Assembly (NCBI GenBank): GCA_013350335.1
Contig: CM023540.1
Coordinates: 60,903,195-60,967,194, forward strand
Length of the DNA: 64,000 nucleotides
Direction of reading: 5' to 3'
DNA from: Chimonanthus salicifolius
Taxonomy: Eukaryota > Streptophyta > Magnoliopsida > Laurales > Calycanthaceae
The position numbers were made by a program, and so were the translations under genes. A model generated the notes under the pieces. The model did not search any database. It had not been told where the DNA came from and saw only the letters and a list, made by a program, of their open reading frames with translations. Of the stretch, positions 48,545-60,111 are shown in pieces (position 1 is the first letter of the stretch; every line of letters begins with the position of its first letter).

Positions 48545-49100
48545 TTAACTAGTCACAAGATAATTGACAACATCTGCAAACCATGGTACTTGGGAAAGAG
48601 ACATGAGTTGCTCGTTAGGGAAGGACTCAGTGATAGGACGATTATCTTCAGTGATCACAGTTACTAATCTAGACAAATGGTCTGCTACCACATTTTCGGA
48701 ACATTTCTTATCCTGAATTTCAATATCAATTTCTTGTAGCAAAAGTATCCATCGGATCAGGCGGGACTTAGCATCTTTCTTAGAAAGAAGATACTCGAGT
48801 GCAGCGTGATTAGAATAGATAACGACCTACAAACCCACTAAGTAACATCAAAATTTGTCTAGTGCAAATACAACTGCTAACAACTCTTTTTCCGTGGTGG
48901 AATAATGAAGTTGAGCGTCATTCAACATTTTGCTAGCATAGTAGATAACATGGGTAATCTATTCATTCTTTGTCGTAACACGGCTCCTGCTGCATAGTCA
49001 GAGGCAACGCACATAATTTCAAAAGGTACAGACCAATCAGGTGGTTGTATGATTGGAGCAGAAGTCAAAGCAATTTTCAAATTTTCAATGGCTATGACAC
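48545..49100 (-). pseudogene. pol: Athila RNase H region
   Basis: The clear end is IEIQDKKCSENVVADHLSRL (48742-48680). Upstream the RNase H frame is readable only in pieces. The Athila VADHLSRL ending marks the boundary to integrase. Confidence 0.7.
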
Positions 49101-50224
49101 ATTTTTCATCAAAATTGAAAATGGCATCCTTGGTCAGGAGTCTATAGAGATGTCTTGATATGTCACTGAATCCTTTGTCAAAACTTATGTAAAATCGAGC
49201 GTGACCTAAGATTGACCTAATCTCTTTAATAGTTTGTGGTTTTTGGTAAATTAGAGATTAGGTTAACTTTGGCTTTATCTTCTTCAATTCCTTTTTCTGA
49301 GATGATGTGCCCAAGAACTATGCCTGATTTCACCATAAAGTGACATTTTTCCCAATTGAGTACTAAGTTCTTTTCTTTACACTTGACTAACACAAGGTCA
49401 GATGGTGTAGGTACTGGTCAAAAGTTGATCCAAAAACTGAGAAATCGTTCTTAAAAACTTTAAGGAAACGTTCTACCATGTCGGAGAAAATACTGATCAT
49501 GCACCTCTGAAAGGTGGCAGGTGCATTACATAGTCCGAAAGGCATACGACGATAGGCGAACGTACCTAATGGATAGATGAATGTTGGTTTCACCTGATCT
49601 TCAGGAGCAACATAAATTTGGTTATAGTGGGAATAACCATCAAGGAAACAATAAAATGCATGACCGGCTAAATGTTCAAGAATCTGATCAATGAATGGAG
49701 AAGAGAAGTGATCTTTTCGAGTGGCAGTGTTCAGCTTTCTGTAATCAATACAAACTCTCCAACCCGTTTGAACGCGTGTTGGAACTTACTCATTTTCCTC
49801 ATTTTTTATTACCGTGACACCAAACTTTTTCGGGACAACTTGGATTGGACTTACCCATGCACTGTCTGAAATTGGGTAAATGATTCCAGCTTCGAGAAAT
49901 TTCAAAAATTTCATCTCTCACTACTTCCTGCATTGTTGGATTAGACCATCTCTGTGGTTCCCTAGATGTTTTGGAATTTTGTTCAAGATAAATTTTGTGC
50001 ATGACCACAGAAATGATAATTCCTTTGAGATCGGCAATGGACCATCCTATAGCTTGATGATGATCTCTTAGAATAGTCAGGAGTTTAGACTCCTGCTCAG
50101 AAGTTAAGTCTGAAGCTATGATAATTGGCAATGTGTTTGAAGGTCCAAGATATGAATATTTGAGAGTTTCAGGAAGAGATTTGAGTTCTAATTCTGGTGG
50201 CTTCACGATAGATGGGACTGACAC
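49101..50224 (-). pseudogene. pol: Athila reverse transcriptase region
   Basis: N-terminal part 50224-49799: LKYSYLGPSNTLPIIIASDL, TSEQESKLL and GWSIADLKGI, ending in a frameshift before the VVPKK block. The palm (49593-49387) has PLGTFAYRRMPFGLCNAPAT and FSDMVERFL. The catalytic MDDFSVFG is replaced by KNDFSVFG, removing one of the two Asp. The polymerase is therefore dead even apart from the frameshifts. Confidence 0.85.
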
Positions 50225-50509
50225 TGATGGATTAACAAAAAAGGTTCAAATTTGGTGATAACATTCACTTATTGAAATTGAAATCCTTGTCTAAGTCAAA
50301 CAATGATTTTTCGAATTGATCATTGCGAATGGAGTGAAAGAAAAATTCATCAGCTGAACTTTGAATTAAATTAACCTCGCATGGATCATCCTTGCAACAT
50401 TGAGTTCACTTGTCAAATTTCCAAATGATAATCTAAGCATACCATTTTGGCAATTGCTCACTGCTTTTGTAGTGGCCAGAAATGGCTGTCCAAGAATGAC
50501 TTGGATATG

Positions 50510-50773
50510 TCAATTATCGTCCTGAGTTGATTGTGTATCCAGTACCACAAAATCTACAGGGAAGTAGAAATTGTCAACCTTAACTAGAACGTCTTCTATC
50601 ATGCCTCTAGGAATTTTTATTGACCGATCAACTAATTGTAGTCTAATAGAAGTAGGTTTCAATTCTCCCAAACCTAACGGCTCATAAAGAGAATGTGGCA
50701 ATAGGCTGGCACTAGGTCCAAGATCTAATAAGGCCCTATCAATTGTGCATGGCACTGATGGGTCGGTGTTCAT
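50510..50773 (-). pseudogene. pol: Athila aspartic protease
   Basis: The 87-codon stretch has DRALLDLGPSASLLPHSLYE, where the active-site triplet family form DLGA is DLGP, then LGLGELKPT, PRGMIEDVLVKVDNFYFPVD and FVVLDTQ. Typical Athila protease. The gag that should precede it is missing beyond about 50785. 50225-50509 is a degraded linker. Confidence 0.85.
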
Positions 50774-50785
50774 ATTTATTACCGT

Positions 50786-51594
50786 TCAACCACCCAACCG
50801 TTGCGCATTAAATGGACTCCCAATAGTTTTATTACTTCCCGGTCGACAGGTCAGTGTCGCCAATGGGTTGACAGTTATGGCATCGAGAGGTCGGTCCATA
50901 TGAGTGTCTCGATCTGGGGCAACACCATGCTGACAGTAGTTTCAAGTTAGAAACCTGCCTTGCCCAAAACGACCTGTCGTCCTTTACCGAGGGCTCGGTC
51001 CTGGTACTCTCGATCGGTCTTGATATACAAATATGTCTATTTATTTGAGAGCCCACTTGAGTTCATAGTCTAGAATTCACAAGTCCTTTACCGATGAGTC
51101 ATCAACCACGAGGGGTTGTTTAAGTTCATCACCGAGAGTTCGGTGCATACGAGACTCTCGGTTAGAGGCTTACCTAGAATGACAATTCTTTGATCAAGAA
51201 CCTCTATCAATGTGGCCCAGTCCTTGACCATGATGGGTTGATTCTATCTCCACCAAGGGGTCAGTGAGTACGCCTGGTTGAGCTGACAGTGAACTTAATT
51301 CATATTTCCAAGTTCACTTCCAGTTCATTGTCCAACTTCCTATTTTAGGCTTCTTTATGGATTTTACAATTTGTTCAACTAAGCCTAGGAACGGTCCTCT
51401 CAATGGTGTGGGTACCACCTAATGTCATCTATGGCCAAATACCTGTTTTGTGATTTCCATGACGACGAGCTTTGAACGTGGTGGACCATGATCTTCACTC
51501 TTGAGCATCTTGAGTCTTCATGCTTCTTAACAAGTGCTTCTTTCCGAGTTATGGAATTGACAAGAAGGGACTCGGCAAAGTCGGGGCACTAACA
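50786..51594 (-). mobile_element. Truncated copia-type LTR
   Basis: The right end GGGGCACTAACA abuts a PPT (minus: GACAAAAGGGGAAAT then TGTTAGTGCC). The left end has no TG terminus; it runs into the Athila protease around 50775-50850, so it is truncated. It carries inverted motifs ACCGAGGGCTCGGT and ACCGAGAGTTCGGT, in the style of the TCGGAAGTTCCGA motif of the first copia element. Confidence 0.65.
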
Positions 51595-52464
51595 ATTTCC
51601 CCTTTTGTCAATTTAATGACAAAACCTAGAAGCTAACTTAGTTACAAGCCAACCCTTATTACATTACATTTGAATACAAAACATTACATCAATTAGATAT
51701 TCAAATGGTACAACAAGACTGTGATCTTCACATATTCTTGTTCAGCTTGCTTCAAATCATGATTTCCTTTTTAAGCACATAAGCAAGCAACACCAGAAAA
51801 ATCATTAGAGGAGTTAGTCCAAAACATACATATGCATATATGGACTAAACTAGATTAGCATTCATTCTCCCCATACACTAATGATTTCCTATCTATCAAC
51901 ACTACCCAGTGTTGAGTAGATTTTGTCCTCTAATCTTCTTGAGTTTGATCTCCCAAACTGCAAGCATAGACATTCTCCCCATGTCCATTGGCATCTTCAT
52001 ATTGCTCTCCTTTATGGCTCTCTTTTTCTAGAGGCTAAAGCACTTCGGGTATACAATACACTCCCCATGATTAGTGCTTACAGCTTCTACTAATTTCTCC
52101 CCCATTTTTTCATACAATTGACAAAGGTTTTGTAGATAGACATCAGTAGCATTTCCTCTATGCTTCTTTCACTTAGTGATTAACTAAGTTCTAATACAAC
52201 TCATGGTTCTCACCATAGCTTAATGCACTTCCTTGTGTAACAAGGTTTATTTTCCCCTATTCAAGCTAAATTCCAATTTAGCTGATTTTTTCCATGGGAC
52301 AAGCTCCTTTACCTAGCTTCCCTAAAGTCTTCTCCCCATTCTCTAAGCTATCTTTTGTAGATTCTTTAACTCATTAGCCCCATAGAGTCAGCCGTATTTT
52401 CTGCCCCACAAACTTAGCTGCCTCTAAGTTTTTTTTTTTTCCAAGCTTTCTTGCAACCTTGCAT
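51595..52464 (-). mobile_element. copia-type internal 3' tail with PPT-like repeats
   Basis: Continues from the PPT (TTTCCCCTTTTGTCAAT). No coding region. Repeated CTCCCC tracts, one with ACAATTGACAAAGG (about 52098-52135), resemble 4174-4800. It is cut off at 52465 by the T3 LTR. Confidence 0.65.
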
Positions 52465-53354
52465 TATAACATCCCGAATTTTTCAATGCATTATTATATT
52501 GGATTTTGTCTATTTAAATTGTTAAATTTATTGAATTTAAGATTTATAGATGGAATGAATGTTAGGTGGGTAAGAATTGGGTCAATGGCCCAATTATGAT
52601 CCAATGGATCATGGATAGGGTTTGATTGTAATTAATTGGGTCAATTAACCTATTGGGACCCAATGGGTCAAAATGAATAGATTTTGGAAAGTAAATGGGT
52701 AAAGGATTAATTTAATTGGGTCATGTACCCAAATAAGACCCAAGGCATGGGATCCACCTCAAAAAGTGAGGTGGCATGTGTTGAGGTGGCATGCAAGTGG
52801 CCTGGCCAAGTGGGACCCAAATCCACCTCATCAAGTGAGGTGGCGAGTGGTCTAAGGTAACATGCATGGTCAGCTACCATGGTTGATCAAGTCAACCATG
52901 GGTGAGTTCAAATGTGGTGACTTGAATTACATTGGGTTGGAAATTAAAAATCACTTGAGTTATATGGAAATGAGTTCAAGAAAAATTGAGTTAAAGTGAG
53001 TATGGAGCAAGCCGAGTTGCAAGGAAGAGGAAGAGGCTCAAAGTGAGTCAAAGGGGGAGTTGGAGGGTTTCCATCTCATGGAAACCCTAGACATACATGT
53101 TGGGAAAGGGGGGGAAATCCCCAAGCTCAAGCAATGTGTCTCCTTGGTTAACCAAGGGACACATGGGAAAGACCAAATATTGATGATGGGTGGTTGCGAG
53201 GTAGAGGGCTGATGTACACAAGGGATACACACCACACCTAGGGCCGATCCTCTCCCTTTGGAAAAAGAAAGAGATTTTCATCTCATTCTCTCCCTCTCTC
53301 CCTCTCTCAACCTACACCCCTTTGGCCAATCCCTCTATAGAGAATTTTCCATCT

Positions 53355-53355
<1 letters not shown>

Positions 53356-53397
<42 letters not shown>

Positions 53398-53528
53398 ACA
53401 TTTGGTCTTAACACTTAGAGGGCCAGCAAAGCATCAAGGAGATAGAGGAATTAACAAAGAAAGGAAGGAGTTTGGGGTTGATTGCAAAGAGACCCCTTTG
53501 GCCGATCCATCACTTACACAACAAAGAG

Positions 53529-53560
<32 letters not shown>
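53356..53560. repeat. Two (CT)n microsatellites in a ~177-bp duplication
   Basis: (CT)n at 53356-53395 and 53531-53560. Both follow CTTTGGCC(A/G)ATCC and precede a GAAAGGAAGGAG block, so they look like a diverged duplication. Confidence 0.85.
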
Positions 53561-53564
<4 letters not shown>

Positions 53565-53718
53565 GCGGCTTCACACTTGGAGAAACCAGTGAGGAACAAG
53601 AAAGGAAGGAGAAGGACCAAGGAAGAACTTTAGACGTTAAAGAAACGAAGGAGACGCGGAAAAAGGTACGTAATGTTTAACGAGGATTAAATGAATAAAA
53701 GAAGCTAAGGGAACCATG

Positions 53719-53745
53719 GTTTCGGCTATGGAATGGCCGAAACCC
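53719..53745. repeat. FGP hairpin variant in T3 LTR
   Basis: GGTTTCGGCTAT / ATGGCCGAAACC. The usual G-C pair three from the outer end is T-A here, changed in both arms. Confidence 0.85.
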
Positions 53746-54033
53746 CACCCATATTTGATTGAAAGGATTGGCTAAACCGTTGCAAGCCATGAAGGTGGAT
53801 ACCCATTTGAAGATGGAATATGTTTTGGAATAAATGGTCAAAACCATTGAATGATCATAGAGTCAGTATCCATTCAAGGAATGGGTAGGTGTTGAGGACA
53901 AACAACCAAGGGATGGAATGAAGAAATGTGGATGATGTTTAAAGTGTTTTAAAATAATAAGGAAATAAATTCTAAGAGGAAGGGTTAAGCCTAACATCAA
54001 ACAAATGAGGACTGATCACGGATGGCACTGTCT

Positions 54034-54291
54034 AGGGACGGGTTTCTGCTGTCCGCGGGACGGGTTTCTACCGTCCGTGGACGGGTAACAGATAGGATTG
54101 GCATGTTGTCTGCGGACGGGTTGCACTATCTGTAGGACGGGTTTTATCATCTGCGGACGGGTGTGGACTGTCTGTGGGACGGGTAACGAATGTGAACAAA
54201 GTGATGTCTGCGGACAGGTGTGGACTGTTCGTGGGACGGGTTTCGACAGTCCTGCAGATGGGTTTCTATCGTCCGCAGGATGGGTAGCGCA
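54034..54291. repeat. GGACGGGT tandem array in T3 LTR
   Basis: About ten degenerate units of the type GTCCGYGGGACGGGTTTC, alternating with GTCTGCGGACGGGT. GGACGG and CCGTCC can pair between or within units. Short ORFs here are repeat artefacts. Confidence 0.85.
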
Positions 54292-54306
54292 CGATGATCT
54301 GCCTAG

Positions 54307-54341
54307 TTCAGTCGACTGAATTCTTGATTCAGTCGACTGAA
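54307..54341. promoter_or_regulatory. Twin 14-bp palindromes TTCAGTCGACTGAA, 21 bp apart, upstream of a TATA-like box
   Basis: Perfect palindromes at 54307-54320 and 54328-54341 have starts 21 bp apart, about two helical turns. TTATATAATT begins ~20 bp downstream (about 54362). The layout fits a promoter with paired dimer sites, but there is no transcript evidence. Confidence 0.35.
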
Positions 54342-54720
54342 TTTTAAAGTGAATTTTTTTCTTATATAATTTTTTTTAGATTGTTTAAGTTTATCTGGAT
54401 GAGTAAAGGATGATGGGAATTGAATGGCTAATTAAATTAACATGTGTGTATGATGAATTCGTTAAGGTAACGGGATTTCACAAAAGGGTGTGTGATCGGT
54501 TTTGACGTGATCGGTGATCGATATCTTCACGAAGCAGCAAGGATAGTATACTGAAATTTGGTAGGATTCCTACCTTGTTGACACACTGTGGATTATATTT
54601 ATGTATTGATTTTTATGTTGGTTATGTTTTAAGAACTGATTTTCCATGCTATTATTGACTTGAATATGAAATGGCATCATTGCACTCATTACCTCATGCA
54701 TGGCATGGGAGGGAACACAA

Positions 54721-54890
54721 GGGAGGAGTCCACGCTCCATTCGGTGTATCCGATAAGCAAACATGGAAAGAATCCACACTGATTCCGATTAATCTATGTG
54801 GGAAGGAGTCCACGCTCCATTCGGTATTTCTGATAAACAAACGTGGGAGGAGTCCACGCTCCATTCAGTGTTGCCGATTAACATACATGG
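54721..54890. repeat. ~44-bp tandem repeat with GGAG/CTCC stem
   Basis: Four units of the type GGAGGAGTCCACGCTCCATT followed by CGGTGT, TCCGATAA, ACATGG. Equivalent to the CCGACGGAGTGTGG box that occurs once or twice in the other LTRs. Confidence 0.85.
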
Positions 54891-55642
54891 GGAGGCATAA
54901 CAATGAATACTTTGATGTGGTTTTGTTCATCAAGGGGACTACTAATGTGTTTTGTGATATGGTTGGATACAGAAGTTGGGTGGGAGTTCATTGGCATATG
55001 ACACCCATGACATGGTATTAAATTAGCATGATTTTGTTATGAGCATTACGCATCGATTTTAGTACTACAAGTTTGTTTACAGTTTTGATATGATGTATTT
55101 ATCATGATTTTATACTAGTCCTATGTGTATAACCCTACTTGGAATTCCTACTGGGCGCGTTGACTAACACCCTACTTCTACCTTTAGATGATGGTACAGG
55201 GATTGGAAAGGACACTGGAAGTGGAGGAGGCCAATCTTAGGAGCTTGGGCAATTTATGATTATTAAACATTTATGATAATTTTGGACAATGTATTTTGAG
55301 AAAATTGCATTTTGGGATTGTAATAATATAGATTTATCTTGCTATGCTTTGATGTTACATTTGGATATTTAGTTTAGTTAATCTAATGGTGATTGACTTC
55401 CTTGCCAATTAATGTTATGGATGGAAATTGTAATCATAAAATAATTCCGTAAACATTAGTAACACGTGTGAAATGTTTTAGTGGACTTGTCCACGCACAC
55501 ATATTGGTGGTCAGTTAAGGGTCGGGCTTTGGAAGCTTGGACTTATCTCGCGTCGTGACGTCCCGCTCTCTGTCACTCTTTATTTATAAAAAAAATAAAT
55601 AGATTCTGATTCTCTTAAAGTGAAAAAGGGCGGGGCGTTACA

Positions 55643-55656
55643 GTTGGTATCAAAGC
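55643..55656 (+). other. T3 primer-binding site
   Basis: GTTGGTATCAAAGC immediately after the LTR end. One change from the initiator tRNA-Met PBS TGGTATCAGAGC. Confidence 0.9.
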
Positions 55657-56068
55657 GAAACCAGAAGTGTGAATCTTTCAAAGTAAGATTAATACGGTAT
55701 CATGTCTCGTTGACAAAATAAGAATCCCAACTGACCGACTCTTAGGAGTCTGCTGTACGGGGGCTGGATTAATTTATTTCGTTGAGAATCAGACTGAAGC
55801 ATTCAAATTGAGAACAACACTATAATAGCAAGGGAAGGACATTCACTTTAAAAATGGATTTATCAAACATAGCAAAGTAGGACATATTTCCCCGAAACAA
55901 AAAGCATCAGGATTTTCCCCAAATTGAGAAACAATACTTGATACATAGGAAAGTTCTCCAAAAAAAAGAAAAAACAAGAAATACAAGATGCTGATAATTC
56001 CCAAAAATATGTAAACACAAAACTTTATGTGAAAGCTAAGTCAAACGATGTTTCAATGACTTAGGAAA
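55657..56068 (+). other. T3 leader
   Basis: Non-coding. AAGTAAGATTAAT (55681-55693) and ATTAATTTATTTC (55768-55780) correspond to the T2 leader hairpin arms, with a longer loop that contains its own GACTC-TTAG-GAGTC stem. GGACATATTTCCCCG is shared with the other leaders. Confidence 0.7.
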
Positions 56069-56570
56069 ATGCCTCCGAGAAGAAAAAGAACTCGACAACA
56101 CCCGCATGTGGAGGAAGAGGTGCAGCAACCACCCCAGGAAGAGGAGCAGAACAGCGTGAATATTCATCTGGTACCTCCCGAGCTGCAGAACTTTGTACAG
56201 GCTGTAGTCACTTCCGTTCTACAGCAACATATGAAGGCAATGGAAGCGCGACCACCAATGAGGCACAGGATCGAAGCATGGTCAGAGACTTCCAACAGTA
56301 GTGTCCCCTCACTTCAAAAGGAAAGAGGGAGCTGCAAGAGCAAAAAATTGGCTAAGAAATATCACCAAGATCTTGACATTACTGAAGATCACCAGTAATG
56401 AAGATAGAATACTGCTGGCTACTTCACAATTGATCGATGATGCCAGCAAATGGTGGAAGTATTTGAACGACAATGGGCACAGATTCCAACAGGGGAAAAA
56501 ACTGAGATGACATGGGACCAATTCTCTAGAATGTTTCTAGATCACTATTTTCCACAAGAGAAGAAGAAGT
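56069..56570 (+). pseudogene. gag: T3 gag, part before S3
   Basis: Starts MPPRRKRTRQHPHVEEEVQQ, with VPPELQNFVQAVVTSVLQQ as in T1 gag. Frameshifts near 56290 and 56500 separate AKNWLRNITKILT, DDASKWWKYL and the MTWDQFSRMFLDHYF block, which all belong to the gag capsid-like domain. S3 interrupts it 12 bases after FP; gag continues at 61182 after the duplicated five bases. Confidence 0.9.
56566..56570. repeat. Target-site duplication of S3 (left, GAAGT)
   Basis: The right copy at 61177-61181 is GGAGC. GGAGC keeps the gag frame by comparison with T1, so the left copy changed at two positions, both transitions. Confidence 0.75.
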
Positions 56571-57905
56571 TGTAATAGCCCGAAATTTTTAAATCAATAT
56601 AAATGTGGATATTGTTTATTTTAATGGTGGAAATTGGGAAAATTGATGGAATAGATGGTAAATGGATCAAAATTTGGGCAAAGGCCCAAATATGGCCCAA
56701 TGGACCATGGATTGGATTTAATTTATCTTAATGGTCAAGGATAGTCAAATTGGGCCCAATACCCATTTGGGACTCAATGGGTCAAAATAATGCAAGCTCT
56801 AAGGTAAATGGGTAGGAGAGAACTTAATTGGGCCATGGGCCCAATGGTGATCCAATAAGGGAAGTGGATTGAATTGATTTTTAATCACCTAAGTTAGTAT
56901 TAATTAGACCTAGGAAACATGGCCAAATGGGACCCACCTCCACCTCACTAAGTAAGGTGGCGTGTGGACCCAGGGATTGGTGGGGCCGGCCACCATGGTT
57001 GAGTTGGTCAACCATGGGTGGATGTATGAAGACAATTTAAGTAAATGGAGTTAAGTTAAAGTGGGAATTAATTAACTTAACCTAATGATCCAATTAATTA
57101 GTTAATTAAGCTAAGTTTAAAAGATGGTCAAATGGTCAAATGGATGACCAAAACCACCCATTGCAAGACACAAGAAAAACGTTGGTTAGTGGTGGTTGGG
57201 TCATAAAGCATGAAAAATATCTTATGCTTGGTTGGTGGGAAATAAAGGGTGGAGTGTATTTTAAGCCACCAAATGAGATCTATTCATCTCATCCCATCTT
57301 TATCTTAATTTCTCCTTCTCTCCCACTTTCATTTCACTCTCCCATAGCCGTCCCATACATCCAAGGAAAAGACAAGAAGAAAATTAAGAAAGGAAGAGAA
57401 GAAGAGAAGAAAAGAGAGGAGAAATGCAAACTTGGGCCCATCACTCCAAGATCAAGACCTTGGGTTAGTTACCCCCATCTTCTCCTCCCTTCCCTCTCTC
57501 AAATTTAACCTTATCTTAGCCGACCCAACTATTGGGGTTTTCCATTGGGTCAAGCATATCTTAGCCAACTAATCAAGGAGAAGAAGAGAAGAGAAGGCCA
57601 AGGGATCCGAGAGGAGAAGGAAATGTCGGAGGAGACGACGGATTGTAAGTATTTTTTTTTAAACAAGAGATTGGATTTTTTTTAAGGTTTAGAAATGGGT
57701 CCATTTCTTGGATTTAATGTGGCCAAAAATATCATGGCCTTGGATTTAAAATCCATTCAAAATATGAAATGAAAAATGGACAAAGTGGATAAATTAGGGT
57801 TAAGAAAAAAAAAATGGATTAAGTACATTAGGTATTTCAATTATTTAAGCAATGGAGATATGTAAATTTTTTGAAGGTGAGGATTGGTAAAGAAATCAAA
57901 GGCCA

Positions 57906-59538
57906 TAGGGTTCGCTCATGTAGTATGGCCGAACCCCATGGTAAATGATGGATGAATTTAATTAGGGTTTTAAGGTTTAAAGCCATGGTAGATGATTGAT
58001 TTATGTATTAGGGTTTATAAGAATGGAAGCATGGAGAATGATTTAGGGTTGTTAGTGATAAATGATTAAATGTAGTAATTTTGATAGGATTTTAAATAAG
58101 GAAATGTTGGTTAGCTTAAAGGGTTTTAAGGATCAAGAACATGCAAGGGTGTTGATGGTTTAAAATTTTTAAATGGGTTATGTTAAGGAAATTTTTTTAA
58201 GGGTTGTAAGTGAGGGAATCCATAGAGAAAGGTTAATGGTCATTCATGGTCTTAAATATTACAAATGAATGATGAATAATGAACCATGGGTTCGGCCATG
58301 GTGTATGGTCGAACCCTATGGTAATGAAATGGTGGATTTAGTGGGTGTAAAATAATGGAAAAATAAATGGGGAATATTGGTGGTGTTGATGAACCAAAGT
58401 GAACCTAATGTTGATAGTTGTAATGGGAATGTGGCTAAGTTAATGGACTTAAATATGATTAAGGAATGATGATATTATGTGATATTAAATTGCACAAGCA
58501 TACTTGTATTGTGAGTGCATGTGAATATACATGAATTGAATTCTTGTTGTTGAGTGTATGAGGTGATGAAATGAGGACAGACTAATAGTTATGATCATAC
58601 TAATTAAGTGAGGAAAGAGTATGTAAAAATGTACAATGATGAACTACATACGTCAAATGATGATAAGATGCATGAACTTTTGATGTGGGTTATGTGTTGC
58701 ATATGTTTATGAGTGAGATAAATGTGGATAAAAAGGGCGGGGAGTGTTTGATAATGTGATATATGGGTATACTTAGGGGATGGTACAATGGTTTTTAGAA
58801 ATGGCTTTTATATTGGTGATGACTTGTGGCTTGACAATTTGTCATGACCCAAGTGAAGAGATTTGTGTTATGACATATAATGGGTGATGATGTGAATGCT
58901 TTGTGATGGGGTATAAGAGGTTCTCATATGAACAAAGTGCCCATTTGAGAGATGTTAGATAAACAATGTTACTTGAAAGAGACCGGAATGCATGGGTTAA
59001 CTTGTCACATAAAACTCGTGAGATGACGACACTATGAGGAGGGTGTGAAGGGTCTAGCTTGCAAAGACTAATATGTTGTATGAAAATCTTGTATTTATAA
59101 TGCAATTGCATTCTCCCAATGTGTAGTGTAGATTATGAACGAGTGATGATAGGCCTTGAAATGGGAGTAATGGCCAGATTTAAAGTGCGGACCCCGACAT
59201 GGGGGTAGTGGCTGATTTTTGATGATGTTGTGTCATGACTAAGGAGTCATTAAGGGATCCAAGTCTATGGATCAATTATGAACAAAGAAATGTATATGGT
59301 TAAGTAAATTTCTAACCATGCGAGAGGTAGTGGCAAAACCGTAATTAATGGCCAAATTCAAGAATCGCGTGGAAAATGATCATGGACTTAGGGACTCTAA
59401 GTAATGACCTTAGTGTATGGTTAAATGAAGCCTAGGGTGGCTGGTTTTGAGACTCATATGATTAAAATATTTGATAGATTAAATGGGACCCACAAACCTA
59501 ATTAGTAGGGTTCGGCCATGGTGTATGGCCGAACCCCA
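57906..59538. repeat. FGP hairpins in S3, 3 copies
   Basis: At about 57906 (diverged), 58288 and 59508, in sense orientation with loop GGTGT. Sparser than in S1 and T2. Confidence 0.85.
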
Positions 59539-59710
59539 CTAAGACATATGTTAGGGTCATGGATATGATTTAAAATATGGGCTGATTATTCATATGTAAT
59601 AAGGTGTCGGACTGTCGCAAGCGGTGCGTGTATCGATGACCGGATTATCGGACGGAAACGGAAAACGACGCTAATCGGTATTCAGTAGGATTCCTACCTA
59701 TTTGTAAGCC

Positions 59711-59930
59711 ATGGATTAAGTATTATGTGATGGTTTCCCTTTAATTTATTTTGGAAATCATGTGAATGTTTTAAGATGGGTTTTGGACTAAGTATTATGT
59801 GATGTTTTCCTTTAATTTATTTTGGAAATCATGTGAATGTTTTAAGAGGGGTTTTGGATTAAGTATTATGTGATGGTTTCCCTTTGATTTATTTGCTAAT
59901 TATGTGATTGTTTTAAGAGGGTTTTATGAC
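59711..59930. repeat. Three-copy ~72-bp tandem repeat
   Basis: The unit AAGTATTATGTGATGGTTTC...TTTAATTTATTTTGGAAATC...GTTTTAAGAGGGTTTT starts at 59718, 59790 and 59861; the third copy is more diverged. Confidence 0.9.
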
Positions 59931-60111
59931 TGTGATTTACATATACTACATGGCATATGGCATCTACATCTCATGCATGGCATGGGAGGGATATGACAGA
60001 GGAAGGATGAAATGAAACCGGAGTCCATGCTCCATCGGGGCGATCGATGAACAGACATGGGGATATTTTGATGTGTTTGATTTATCAGGGATGTTGTATG
60101 TAATTATTATA

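Larger units (their letters stand above)
12214..50785 (-). mobile_element. Athila-like Ty3/gypsy element, 5'-truncated and split
   Basis: On the minus strand the parts are protease (50773-50510), RT (50224 to about 49387), RNase H (about 49100-48545), integrase (48544-47400, then 17551-17328), a long non-coding spacer, PPT and 3' LTR (14757-12214). The Athila call rests on RT FAYRRMPFGLCNAPATFQRC, the SENVVADHLSRL end of RNase H, protease GLGELKPT with PRGMIEDVLVKVD, and integrase C-terminal LFPGNLKSKWSGPF. T1 (17552-46862) is inserted in the integrase. gag and the 5' LTR are missing: near 50785 the sequence passes into a copia remnant. All ORFs are broken. Confidence 0.85.
52465..55642 (+). 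mobile_element. T3 5' LTR
   Basis: Start TATAACATCCCGAATTTTT (TG altered to TA) and end CGGGGCGTTACA, followed at once by the PBS. 3178 bp. It shares the terminal blocks GTTAAGGGTCGGGCTTTGG and CGTGACGTCCCGCTCTC with the other LTRs in sense orientation. Confidence 0.9.

Noticed and set aside
53258..53680. 140-codon ORF with Ser/Leu runs
   Set aside because: Made of (CT)n microsatellites within the T3 LTR.
57140..57508. 122-codon ORF in S3
   Set aside because: Lies in a solo LTR in A/G-rich sequence, no domain, no support from the S2 counterpart.
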